Counted from the stretch's first letter, positions 1-6,585 are shown. The stretch is DNA of 11,808 nucleotides from DAIUCA01 sp964613675 (GCA_964613675.1 CAZTIH010000080.1:1-11808); one strand, 5' to 3'. The notes: generated by a model from the sequence alone, not told the origin. A program made the numbers and translations.

Positions 1-62
1 AACGACGCTTTGATTCGCGCTGGGCTAGTATTTTTGCACCATTTCTTTTGGAGAGAACGCAC

Positions 63-497
63 ATGAATCACCCTCCCATGAACATTTACGACGACATTGG
101 CGGTGCAACGGCCATTACGCAGCTGATTGAGGTGTTTTACGACAAAATGTCGACGGCCCCCGAAACGCAATCCCTGTGGGCCATGCACAATCCCGAGCTA
201 ACCGAGATGAAAACGCGGCTCCATGCGTATCTTTCGCTGTGGTTTGGGGGCCCGGACGATTACCGTCCCCGCTATGGGGAACCGTTTATGCGCCGCCGAC
301 ACTTTGCATTTGCCATTGGGCCGACAGAGCGCGATCAATGGTTGTGGTGTATGGACGCGGCCCTCGACGAGGTTTTGCCGCCGACGGCGGTTCGGGAAAA
401 GTTACGGGGTGCATTTCACGAGATGGCCGAACATTTCCGCAATCGCGATGAGGTGGGAACGCCTCAATTGGGTTGCCAACGCGATACGCACCCCTGA
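63..497 (+). CDS. Group II truncated haemoglobin (TrHbO-like globin)
   Basis: Encodes a 144-residue globin of the truncated haemoglobin group II family, a cytoplasmic haem protein that binds O2 and is usually linked to O2/NO chemistry or redox protection. Visible marks are the N-terminal helix with a Phe-Tyr pair (Y26 as the B10 distal tyrosine), the signature around 60-84 with WFGGP and RRRHFAF (H80 as the proximal F8 histidine), and W93 in the RDQWLWCM stretch (the G8 tryptophan typical of group II). The ATG at 63 is chosen because GGAGAGA at 50-56 sits 6 nt upstream; a TTG at 48 in the same frame overlaps that ribosome site and is unlikely. Family members usually end near the FRNR motif (125-128 here); the last ~14 residues (VGTPQLGCQRDTHP) look like an added tail and overlap a hairpin at 450-465. 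It is convergent with the transporter operon, with no operon partner visible. Confidence 0.93.
   Translation: MNHPPMNIYDDIGGATAITQLIEVFYDKMSTAPETQSLWAMHNPELTEMKTRLHAYLSLWFGGPDDYRPRYGEPFMRRRHFAFAIGPTERDQWLWCMDAALDEVLPPTAVREKLRGAFHEMAEHFRNRDEVGTPQLGCQRDTHP
450..465 (+). other. GNRA-type hairpin overlapping the globin 3' end
   Basis: GAGGTG (450-455) pairs with CGCCTC (460-465), with one G-T wobble, around a GGAA loop. It starts exactly at codon 130, just past the conserved globin end. It may be a chance hairpin, or the 5' part of a decayed structured RNA that ends at the IS605-like hairpin 549-582. The pairing is seen; the link to the downstream hairpin is inference. Confidence 0.4.
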
Positions 498-548
498 AGA
501 CATGGTGCACAGTTTGTTCACTTCCCGTTGATGTAAATGCGCGACAGG

Positions 549-582
549 CCCCGTCCTTCACCTTCAGGGCGGGGAGGAGATC
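549..582 (+). repeat. IS200/IS605-type (TnpB element) right-end-like hairpin, solo
   Basis: A 9-bp stem, CCCCGTCCT (549-557) with AGGGCGGGG (566-574), encloses the loop TCACCTTC and is followed by AGGAGATC. The pattern of a C-rich arm, CTTCAGGGCGGGG and then AGGAGNTC matches the right end / omega-RNA 3' end commonly found after tnpB genes of IS200/IS605 elements. No tnpA or tnpB is nearby. It lies between the convergent globin and permease genes; with no T-run after the stem on the + strand it does not look like a normal intrinsic terminator, although it might still slow polymerase from either side. Confidence 0.5.
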
Positions 583-605
583 GCGCTGTTTGCGTCCCAC
601 TAAAA

Positions 606-2273
606 TTAACTTCGCGTTGGCGGGTTGAAATATCGGTTTAAGCCCCACCCCAGACCGCCTAACCCCACCACCGCAATCAACGATGCCCCCACAATTAAGG
701 TGCTCATGGCGGCGGCCGCGCCGATGTCCCCGGCATCATCCATGTTGAGGACGGCCACGGCGGCTAACACGGTGTTGGGGGTGTACAAAAAGATCACGCC
801 GCTCACGGTGGTCATGGCGGACACGAAGAAGAAGCGCGCCACTTCAATAAGGGTTGGGCCACTCAGCGGCAGCGAAATCCACCACAAGCTATGGCCCAAA
901 GACCGTCCCAACGACGACGCCACCGCCTCGAACTCCGAATCCTGCTGGTTTAACGCCGTCATCACCGTGAGATGGGCCGTGGTGTAGAAATGGGCAATGG
1001 TCGAGACCACCAAAATCGCCATCGTGCCGTAAAATCCGCTCCATGACGGGTGATTGAAGTAAAAAATGTACCCAAGCCCTAACACCAGTCCCGGCACCGC
1101 CATAGGCATCAACGCCAACGCCCGTATCCCCTGGCTGACCATCGAAAATTGGGGCGTTTTGGCCAGCAACCAGCCCACAAAAAAGACCGTCAAGGTGCCC
1201 CAAAACGCGGTCCAGCTCGCCAGTTGCAGACTGTTGCTGAAGGCCAGCCATCCTCCACCATCGACGTTGTCAAAATTATAGTGACGGAGCGAAAAACTGA
1301 GGTTGTACGGCCAAAATTGCACAAACGACGCATACACGGCCATGCCAATCAGGGTCAGGAGAATCACCGCCGTCATCACGCAGACCCCTAAACATAAGCC
1401 GTCGCGAAACCAATACGCCCGAGGCACCAACGGCACCGACCGTCCCGTAACTTCTCCGCTTTGATGGCGCGACAACGCCCGTTCCACCGCAAACGCCAAC
1501 AGGGCCGGAATCAATAAAATCATCCCCACCACCGCGCCTTTGGGGAAATTTTGTTGACCGATCACCTGTTTATAGGCTTCGAGGGCCAATACGTTGAACT
1601 GGCCCCCAATGACTTTAGGCACCCCAAAATCGGTGACGACCAGGGTGAAAACCACCAGCGCTGCGGAAATCACGCCATAACGCACCGTGGGAATCGTGAC
1701 GGTGATTAACCGACGCAGCCGACTCGCGCCCAACATTTCCGCTGCCTCGTACAAGCGCCCGTCGGCCACCGCCAACGCCGTTGCAATAATCAGAAACGCA
1801 TGGGGAAACACATAGAACGCCTCGCCAATCACGATACCCACGGGGCCGTAAATCGTGGTCACCCCGAACAATGGCAGCCAGTCCCGCAGAAACCCTTGGT
1901 TGCCAAACAGGTACACCAAAGAAATCGCGGGCATCAGCGAGGGGGCCAGCAACGGACTCAACGCAATCAAGCGCCACAGCGGTTTGAATGGCAAACAACT
2001 GCGCGTCAGGGCATAGGCGTAGATAAAGGCCAGTGGAATGACGATTAGGGAGGTTGTGACCGCGATGAAGAGGCTATTGAGCAAAATGGCGTTAAAGCGT
2101 TGATCGGTCAGGAGTTCGATGATGTTGGTGAACCCTACCCAGTCGCCTGAACGGTTCTGCAACGCCTTGACGAAGATCGCGCTGAGGGGAAACGCAATGA
2201 ACAACAGCAGGATCCCCAACGCCAACACGCCTACCCCCTGGGCAATCCGATCGTCTAGCCCCGCAGCCCTCAT
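606..2273 (-). CDS. Putative 2-aminoethylphosphonate ABC transporter, fused double permease (PhnU2-type)
   Basis: A 555-residue inner-membrane permease with two homologous halves, each with several hydrophobic segments, as in the FbpB/PhnU2 class where one chain supplies both transmembrane domains. Each half carries an EAA coupling loop that contacts the ATPase: EAAEMLGAS at 176-184 and EAVASSLGRS at 449-458. The stretch TDFGVPKVIGGQFNVLA near 214-230, followed by YKQVIGQQNF, is what I associate with the AEP transporter permease family. The ATG at 2273 overlaps the ATPase stop by 4 nt (ATGA type), so translation is probably coupled. It is the last gene of the operon and ends in NPPTRS. An iron(III) or other FbpB-like substrate cannot be excluded from this protein alone; the assignment leans on the binding protein. 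Confidence 0.87.
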   Translation of the reverse strand: MRAAGLDDRIAQGVGVLALGILLLFIAFPLSAIFVKALQNRSGDWVGFTNIIELLTDQRFNAILLNSLFIAVTTSLIVIPLAFIYAYALTRSCLPFKPLWRLIALSPLLAPSLMPAISLVYLFGNQGFLRDWLPLFGVTTIYGPVGIVIGEAFYVFPHAFLIIATALAVADGRLYEAAEMLGASRLRRLITVTIPTVRYGVISAALVVFTLVVTDFGVPKVIGGQFNVLALEAYKQVIGQQNFPKGAVVGMILLIPALLAFAVERALSRHQSGEVTGRSVPLVPRAYWFRDGLCLGVCVMTAVILLTLIGMAVYASFVQFWPYNLSFSLRHYNFDNVDGGGWLAFSNSLQLASWTAFWGTLTVFFVGWLLAKTPQFSMVSQGIRALALMPMAVPGLVLGLGYIFYFNHPSWSGFYGTMAILVVSTIAHFYTTAHLTVMTALNQQDSEFEAVASSLGRSLGHSLWWISLPLSGPTLIEVARFFFVSAMTTVSGVIFLYTPNTVLAAVAVLNMDDAGDIGAAAAMSTLIVGASLIAVVGLGGLGWGLNRYFNPPTRS

Positions 2274-3232
2274 GCGCTAAAGCCCTGAATGAGGTGGGCA
2301 AACCGGACGCCTACCCGTTGACCGGGTTGGAGGGGGGGTTGATGGGTGGGGCGTTCGGCCAGCACGGTTTGGCCATCGGTGAGCGAGAGCGTGACCCGCT
2401 GGATTCCCCCCAAAAACTCCAACCGTTCGACGAAGGCGCTGAAGGTGTCCTCGGTTTCGTCGCCGATGTGCACCTGTTCTGGGCGAACAAATCCCTCGGT
2501 TTGGGGCATTTTCACGAAGCTCCCACGCCCGACAAAGCCAGCGACAAAGCGGGTTTTGGGTTCGTGATACAGGGGTTCAGGCGGGGAGAGCTGTTCGATC
2601 TTGCCGTGGTTCATGACCGCGATGCGATCGGCCAACGCGAGGGCTTCTTCCTGATCGTGAGTCACCATCACCGTCGTCACGCCTAATCGCTGTTGCAGGG
2701 CGCGCAATTCTCCGCGCAACCGTTCCCGAACCGCCGCATCGAGAGCCGATAACGGTTCGTCGAGAAGTAACAGGGGGGGTTCCAGCGCCAAAGCCCGCGC
2801 CAAAGCCACGCGCTGTTGTTGCCCGCCGGACAGTTGGCGCGGATATTTTTTACCGCTATCGGGTAATCCGACGAGTTCGAGCAATTCGGTCACGCGCTTA
2901 TTGCGTTCAGCGGCTCGCCCTCGGAGACCATAGGCAATGTTTGCGGCGACCGTAAGGTGAGGAAACAGGGCGTAGGACTGAAACACCAGCCCAAAGCCCC
3001 GTTTTGCGGGCGGTAAACGACTGACATCGCGGTTCCCCAAGCGAATGGTGCCGTGATCTTGTTGTTCCAAGCCCGCCAGTACCCGTAACAGGGTGGTTTT
3101 GCCACAGCCCGACGGTCCCAGCAAACACAGCAACTCGCCCTGCTGGACCGCTAAATCTACAGTCTCCAGGGCGGTGAACTGGCCAAATCGCTTGGTGATT
3201 TGGGAGAGTTGCAGCCAGCAAGACGAGTCCAT
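2270..3232 (-). CDS. Putative 2-aminoethylphosphonate ABC transporter ATP-binding protein (PhnT2-type)
   Basis: A 320-residue cytoplasmic ABC ATPase that powers the neighbouring permease. In order it shows Walker A GPSGCGKT (39-46), Q-loop Q85 in VFQSYALFPH, the ABC signature LSGGQ (134-138), Walker B LLLLDE (154-159) with the D-loop SALD, and the switch histidine H192 in VMVTHDQ. A C-terminal TOBE-like regulatory region of about 80 residues follows, with FVRPEQVHI as its start. This is the CUT1/FbpC/PotA-like subclass. The ATG at 3232 lies 3 nt after the binding-protein stop, and the gene overlaps the permease by 4 nt. The coding strand holds two C7 runs (+ strand G7 at 2332-2338 and 2773-2779), which could slip. 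Family and function as an importer ATPase are certain; the substrate is inferred from its neighbours. Confidence 0.92.
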   Translation of the reverse strand: MDSSCWLQLSQITKRFGQFTALETVDLAVQQGELLCLLGPSGCGKTTLLRVLAGLEQQDHGTIRLGNRDVSRLPPAKRGFGLVFQSYALFPHLTVAANIAYGLRGRAAERNKRVTELLELVGLPDSGKKYPRQLSGGQQQRVALARALALEPPLLLLDEPLSALDAAVRERLRGELRALQQRLGVTTVMVTHDQEEALALADRIAVMNHGKIEQLSPPEPLYHEPKTRFVAGFVGRGSFVKMPQTEGFVRPEQVHIGDETEDTFSAFVERLEFLGGIQRVTLSLTDGQTVLAERPTHQPPLQPGQRVGVRFAHLIQGFSA

Positions 3233-3235
3233 GGA

Positions 3236-4252
3236 TTAACGCGCCTCGGACTTGCCGTCGTAACGCTGAATCCACTCGGCCAGAATGCGGTCGCGATTGG
3301 CCGCCGACCACTGGAGATAGTCCTCCGCTTCGATTAACAACGCGGCGTAGTTTTCGGGAATGTGCTCGATGGTGGGTTGGGCAGCGGGATGGGCAACCAC
3401 CGCGAAGTTATTGGCATAAAGTCGGTTGGCTTCCAGCGAGGCGGCCCAATCGGCGAGTTGTTTTGCGGCGTCGAGATGGGGCGTCGTTTTCATAATGGCC
3501 GTCGCTTCCAAATCCCACCCTAACCCTTCGCTCGGAAAGACGATGTCGATGGGGGCGCCGTCGGATTTTGTGCGTGCTGCGCGGTATTCAAACGAAATTC
3601 CCACGGGAAACTCCCCCGCGCCCGCTTGACGACAGGGTTTAGAACCGGAATGGGTGTACTGGGCGATGTTGTCGTGAAGGCGATCCATGTAGCTCCAACC
3701 CTCTGCTTCGCCAAACATCTTCAACCACGCCGTGACGTCGAAATAACCCGTGCCGCTTGAGGCGGGGTTAGGCATCACGATTTTGTTGCGAAATGCGGGA
3801 TTTAACAGATCCATCCACGAGGTGACGGGGGGCAGATTGTGTTTTGCGGCTTCGATGGTGTTCACGCAAATCGCGGCGCCCCACACGTCCATCCCCACCC
3901 ACAACGGCGGATCGTTGGCATCGACGAAGCGCGGATTGAGTTCCTCGACACCAACGGGGACATAGGGCAACAACAGGTCTTCTTGAGCCAACAAAATGAG
4001 CGACGAGGCCGCAACCCCCATCACCACATCGGCTTGGGGATTATTTTTTTCGGCGAGGAGTTTGGCGGTGATGATGCCGGTGGAATCGCGAACCCACTGC
4101 AATTTGATATGGGGATGGGCGGTTTCAAAGGCGGTTTGGTAGGCGCGCAACTGATCGGCTTCGAGAGCGGTGTACACGGTAAGGGTCGTGGTTTGCGCAT
4201 AAGCCGGCAGGGTAACGGTCAGCCAGAGCGCGAGGGTTTTGAGTAGCAACAT
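3236..4252 (-). CDS. Putative 2-aminoethylphosphonate ABC transporter, periplasmic binding protein (PhnS2-type)
   Basis: A 338-residue extracytoplasmic solute-binding protein. A signal peptide (positively charged start, hydrophobic core, PAYA cleavage site near residue 19) exports it to the periplasm, where it should capture substrate and deliver it to the permease. The mature part resembles the putative AEP-binding family: LTVYTALEADQL (24-35), RDSTGIITAKLLAEK (55-69), WVGMDVW (118-124), PNPASSGTGYFDV (161-173), QYTHSGSKPC (198-207) and GISFEYRAA (218-226). FbpA-type iron-binding proteins share the fold, so iron remains an alternative. The ATG at 4252 has a strong ribosome site (GGAGGT, + strand 4259-4264) about 6 nt upstream. 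As first gene of the operon it follows a leader with a strong hairpin and a perfect palindrome. No phnW/phnX-like catabolic gene lies in view. Confidence 0.88.
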   Translation of the reverse strand: MLLLKTLALWLTVTLPAYAQTTTLTVYTALEADQLRAYQTAFETAHPHIKLQWVRDSTGIITAKLLAEKNNPQADVVMGVAASSLILLAQEDLLLPYVPVGVEELNPRFVDANDPPLWVGMDVWGAAICVNTIEAAKHNLPPVTSWMDLLNPAFRNKIVMPNPASSGTGYFDVTAWLKMFGEAEGWSYMDRLHDNIAQYTHSGSKPCRQAGAGEFPVGISFEYRAARTKSDGAPIDIVFPSEGLGWDLEATAIMKTTPHLDAAKQLADWAASLEANRLYANNFAVVAHPAAQPTIEHIPENYAALLIEAEDYLQWSAANRDRILAEWIQRYDGKSEAR

Positions 4253-4274
4253 GGAAATACCTCCAGGGAATCAA

Positions 4275-4298
4275 GCCCGTTATGACTTCACAACGGGC
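4275..4298 (-). promoter_or_regulatory. Strong hairpin in the 5' leader of the AEP-transporter operon
   Basis: Read on the minus strand, GCCCGTTGTG pairs with CATAACGGGC (10 bp, one G-T wobble) around an AAGT loop. It ends about 10 nt before the GGAGGT ribosome site of the binding-protein gene. No T-run follows, so it is not a classic terminator. It could stabilise the leader, modulate initiation, or as DNA serve as an inverted-repeat operator. The structure is seen; the role is inferred. Confidence 0.5.
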
Positions 4299-4365
4299 CG
4301 TTCAGAATGCGGCATGTTTGCTACAGCTTTGTGAAAGCGTTGCGGTTCTCGATGAACATTTCGGA

Positions 4366-4394
4366 TTGACCTTCTCACTGCCCTGAAGGGCGAG
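4366..4394 (-). repeat. IS200/IS605-type right-end-like hairpin, solo, minus strand
   Basis: On the minus strand CTCGCCCTTCAGGGC is followed by AGTGAGAAGGTCAA. This has the CCCTTCAGGG hairpin (GCCC-TTCA-GGGC), a purine-rich tail and a terminal GTCAA, like the right end of TnpB-type IS200/IS605 elements, although the tail is degenerate. No transposase gene is attached. It sits between the unknown gene 4464-4919 and the transporter operon, within the latter's leader region. Confidence 0.5.
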
Positions 4395-4411
4395 ATTTAT
4401 CCCGCATTCAG

Positions 4412-4441
4412 ATCAAAACAGGCGCCTGTTTACCTGTTCAA
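4412..4441 (-). promoter_or_regulatory. 16-bp perfect palindrome, possible operator within a weak promoter
   Basis: AAACAGGCGCCTGTTT at 4416-4431 is a perfect palindrome. A third half-site, CCTGTT, at 4433-4438 makes a near-perfect 8-bp direct repeat (CCTGTTTA then CCTGTTCA, 4425-4440). On the minus strand a weak sigma70-like pair brackets it: TTGAAC (+ strand 4436-4441) and TTTGAT (+ strand 4412-4417) with an 18-nt spacer, a common operator position. It lies about 160 bp before the binding-protein start. The promoter match is poor and the palindrome could instead belong to a decayed IS605 end, so only the symmetry is firm. Confidence 0.35.
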
Positions 4442-4463
4442 GTGGCCACACGAATCACGCGAT

Positions 4464-4919
4464 TTAGACGCCGAGCGTGTCTTGATAATTTTTTTCCAGT
4501 AGCGAAAAAAAGGACGCTTTTTTCAGGAAATACAACAGTTCGTGCTCAAGATCTCCGCTAAATGCCGCATCCCCATAAGCGAATGAAATCAACCACAATT
4601 CGTGTAACTCCGCCCCGATTTCGATCAATGGACCTTCTGGTTCGATGGCATGGGCGATGAGACTCTGAGTCACGGTGCGGAAGCGGTCAAAAACGGTGCG
4701 CTTTTCGCGATTTGACAAGGCGATAAACGTCGCCATATCGGGATAATCGTGACGAAAAAGGGCATGAATCTGTTCAATCGCTCGGCCAATCGCCATCTGA
4801 TCGCTTTCAGAACGGGCGCGCGCTGAGGTGAGTTTGTCGTGAAATCGTTGAAGTAACGTCGATTTACGGGGAAAGACAGAGAATAAATTAACGAAGAAAT
4901 CGGAATTAAAACCAAACAT
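4464..4919 (-). CDS. Hypothetical protein, 151 residues, predicted helical and soluble
   Basis: I do not recognise this family. The product begins with a short hydrophobic, Phe-rich stretch (FGFNSDFFVNLFSVF) that is not a convincing signal peptide. A mostly charged, helix-forming body follows, with many Arg/Glu/His, and the end is aromatic and leucine-rich (LLYFLKKASFFSLLEK). No catalytic motif, Cys pair or transmembrane segment stands out. The ribosome site before the ATG at 4919 is weak, so an internal Met at residue 42 (in SDQMAIG) is an alternative start. By eye the gene is more AT-rich than the transporter, argH and pil genes. Outward-reading IS605-like ends flank it at 4366-4394 and 5085-5120, which suggests it may have arrived as cargo. 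That it is a real gene is likely from the long open frame and sensible composition, not from homology. Confidence 0.6.
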   Translation of the reverse strand: MFGFNSDFFVNLFSVFPRKSTLLQRFHDKLTSARARSESDQMAIGRAIEQIHALFRHDYPDMATFIALSNREKRTVFDRFRTVTQSLIAHAIEPEGPLIEIGAELHELWLISFAYGDAAFSGDLEHELLYFLKKASFFSLLEKNYQDTLGV

Positions 4920-4954
4920 AGAAATTTGCTACGAACCTAGGATGATGGAGAAAG

Positions 4955-5120
4955 CCGCTTGAGTTGGCACCTTGAAGGGATTAAGTGGGATAAGCCTGTG
5001 AAAACAAGGGTGCCGTCACGGTGCCAACAGCAGGAAACCACCGAATGATTTTGGCAAAGTCTTACGGACTGGCTTAAACAGCGTTGGAGTCCTCGTCTTT
5101 CAAGGCGGGGTCGATGTTAA
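4955..5120 (+). ncRNA. Orphan omega-RNA-like / TnpB-element 3' end relic
   Basis: This non-coding stretch ends, at 5085-5120, in GGAGTCC, then a hairpin CCTCGTCTT / AAGGCGGGG (5091-5110, two G-T pairs), then TCGATGTTAA. That is close to the consensus right end of TnpB-type IS200/IS605 elements (roughly GAATCC, hairpin, AGGATGTCAA). Upstream, GTTGGCACC (4963-4971) can pair with GGTGCCAAC (5020-5028), and an extra GGTGCC at 5009-5014 offers an alternative pairing, so a structured RNA of about 150 nt is possible. A short open stretch in the same strand ends at about 5046 (C-terminus QQQETTE) and might be a remnant tnpB end, but this is weak. No transposase or full tnpB is present. It lies between the divergent unknown gene and argH. 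Confidence 0.45.
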
Positions 5121-5152
5121 TAACCCTTTTCACTGCAAAGGCCCATTCATTT

Positions 5153-6541
5153 ATGAGTAGCACACATCAAACTTGGGGTGGACGGTTTACCGAGACGACC
5201 GACGAATTTGTTCAACAGTTCACGGCATCGGTCACCTTTGACCAACGATTTTATCGTCAAGACATTCGCGGATCGTTGGCCCACGCACGGATGTTGCACA
5301 AAATCGGTCTGTTATCTGCCGACGAGCTGTTGCAGATCGAAACGGGTCTCGACCAGATTCGACAAGAGATCGAAGCGGGCTCGTTCACATGGTCCGTGCC
5401 CCTAGAAGACGTTCACATGAACATCGAATCGCGCTTAACCCAGCGCATTGGAGATGCGGGCAAGAAATTACATACCGGTCGCAGTCGTAACGATCAGGTC
5501 GCGACGGATATTCGGTTGTATTTGCGCGATGAAATCGACGGCATTTTGCAGATGCTACGGCGATTACAAGCGGGCATCGTGACCTTGGCCGAACAGGAAG
5601 CCGATACGATTTTGCCGGGCTTTACCCATCTCCAAGTCGCACAGCCCGTCACCTTTGGGCACCATTTATTGGCGTGGTTTGAGATGCTGAAGCGAGACCA
5701 CGGACGCTTTGTCGATACGCGGGCGCGGTTGAATTGGTTGCCGTTGGGATCGGCGGCGCTGGCGGGGACGAGTTACCCCTTGGATCGAGCGTTTGTCGCG
5801 CAACAACTGGGATTTAGCGGCGTGACGAATAATTCGCTCGATGCCGTTTCCGATCGAGATTTCGCCCTCGAATTTTGTGCCGCCGCCAGTATTTTGGGAA
5901 TTCACCTGTCGCGGATGGCCGAAGAGATGATTTTATGGGCCTCTGCACAGTTTAATTTTGTCGATTTACCCGACCGTTTTTGTACGGGCTCTAGCATCAT
6001 GCCGCAGAAGAAAAATCCCGATGTCCCCGAACTGGTTCGCGGGAAAAGTGGGCGCGTTATTGGGCATCTGATGGCATTGTTGACATTAATGAAGAGTCAA
6101 CCTTTGGCCTACAACAAGGACAATCAGGAAGACAAAGAGCCTTTGTTTGATACGGTCGATACGGTGCAGGGCTGTTTGCGGGCATTTGCCGATTTGATTC
6201 CGGCGATGCGTCCTAACCGCGACGAGATGCGCGAATCGGCCCGTTTAGGGTTTGCGACCGCCACGGATTTAGCGGATTACCTGGTGCGCAAGGGGATTCC
6301 GTTTCGCGATGCCCATGAAATTGTGGGATTGGCGGTGAAGTTGGGAGCCGAGAGTGGACGGGACTTAGCCCAACTCTCGTTGAGTGAATTACAGTCTTTT
6401 TCGCCCCAAATTGACGCAGATGTCTTTGAAATTTTGAGTTTAGAAGGCTCGGTGGCGGCGCGAAATATCGTCGGTGGCACGGCCCCCATACAGGTGAGAC
6501 TGGCGTGTGAACAAGCGCGACAGTGGTTAGCCCAGTTCTAA
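5153..6541 (+). CDS. argH: Argininosuccinate lyase
   Basis: A cytoplasmic enzyme of the fumarase/aspartase superfamily that splits argininosuccinate into arginine and fumarate, the last step of arginine biosynthesis; the active form is a homotetramer. Its 462 residues match the usual length (about 460). Seen are the N-terminal WGGRFTE, the TGRSRNDQVATD motif (108-119), GFTHLQVAQP (157-166) with the catalytic-region histidine H159, and the superfamily signature GSSIMPQKKNP (279-289), whose serine pair includes the catalytic Ser in the mobile loop. The ATG at 5153 gives the typical start MSSTHQTWGGRF and follows AAAGG at 5137-5141. An upstream in-frame TTG (5084) would translate the IS605-like hairpin and is rejected. 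No other arg gene adjoins. The leader contains the IS605-like end, so its promoter may have been affected; I see no convincing promoter. Confidence 0.98.
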   Translation: MSSTHQTWGGRFTETTDEFVQQFTASVTFDQRFYRQDIRGSLAHARMLHKIGLLSADELLQIETGLDQIRQEIEAGSFTWSVPLEDVHMNIESRLTQRIGDAGKKLHTGRSRNDQVATDIRLYLRDEIDGILQMLRRLQAGIVTLAEQEADTILPGFTHLQVAQPVTFGHHLLAWFEMLKRDHGRFVDTRARLNWLPLGSAALAGTSYPLDRAFVAQQLGFSGVTNNSLDAVSDRDFALEFCAAASILGIHLSRMAEEMILWASAQFNFVDLPDRFCTGSSIMPQKKNPDVPELVRGKSGRVIGHLMALLTLMKSQPLAYNKDNQEDKEPLFDTVDTVQGCLRAFADLIPAMRPNRDEMRESARLGFATATDLADYLVRKGIPFRDAHEIVGLAVKLGAESGRDLAQLSLSELQSFSPQIDADVFEILSLEGSVAARNIVGGTAPIQVRLACEQARQWLAQF

Positions 6542-6555
6542 ATTTTCCCCTCTCT

Positions 6556-6585
6556 CCCCTCACGGACGAGGGTCGATGGATTTTT
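6556..6585 (+). terminator. Weak candidate terminator after argH
   Basis: CCCTC (6557-6561) pairs with GAGGG (6568-6572) around a 6-nt loop, and TTTTT follows at 6581-6585 after an 8-nt gap. The gap makes it a poor intrinsic terminator. The C-rich CCCCTCTCTCCCCTC run just before it resembles short intergenic repeats common in gammaproteobacteria. Confidence 0.3.

Noticed and set aside
549..574. Bidirectional intrinsic terminator between globin and permease
   Set aside because: The stem is strong but lacks a T-run on the + strand, and its loop and AGGAG tail fit the IS605-end pattern better; partial terminator activity is not excluded.
2294..2686. 130-codon plus-strand open frame opposite the ATPase gene
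   Set aside because: Antisense shadow of the TOBE region; no recognisable domain and no ribosome site.
3839..4246. 135-codon plus-strand open frame opposite the binding-protein gene
   Set aside because: Fully antisense to a well-supported gene, with Gly-rich low-complexity composition typical of a shadow frame.
606..4252. Iron(III) or thiamine ABC transporter (FbpABC/ThiBPQ)
   Set aside because: Same architecture, but the binding-protein motifs (ALEADQL, RDSTGI, FEYRAA) and permease TDFGVPKVIGG fit the putative AEP family better; kept only as an alternative.
5084..5152. Longer argH frame starting at TTG 5084
   Set aside because: It would translate the IS605-like hairpin and adds 23 residues not seen in argininosuccinate lyases; ATG 5153 gives the normal N-terminus.
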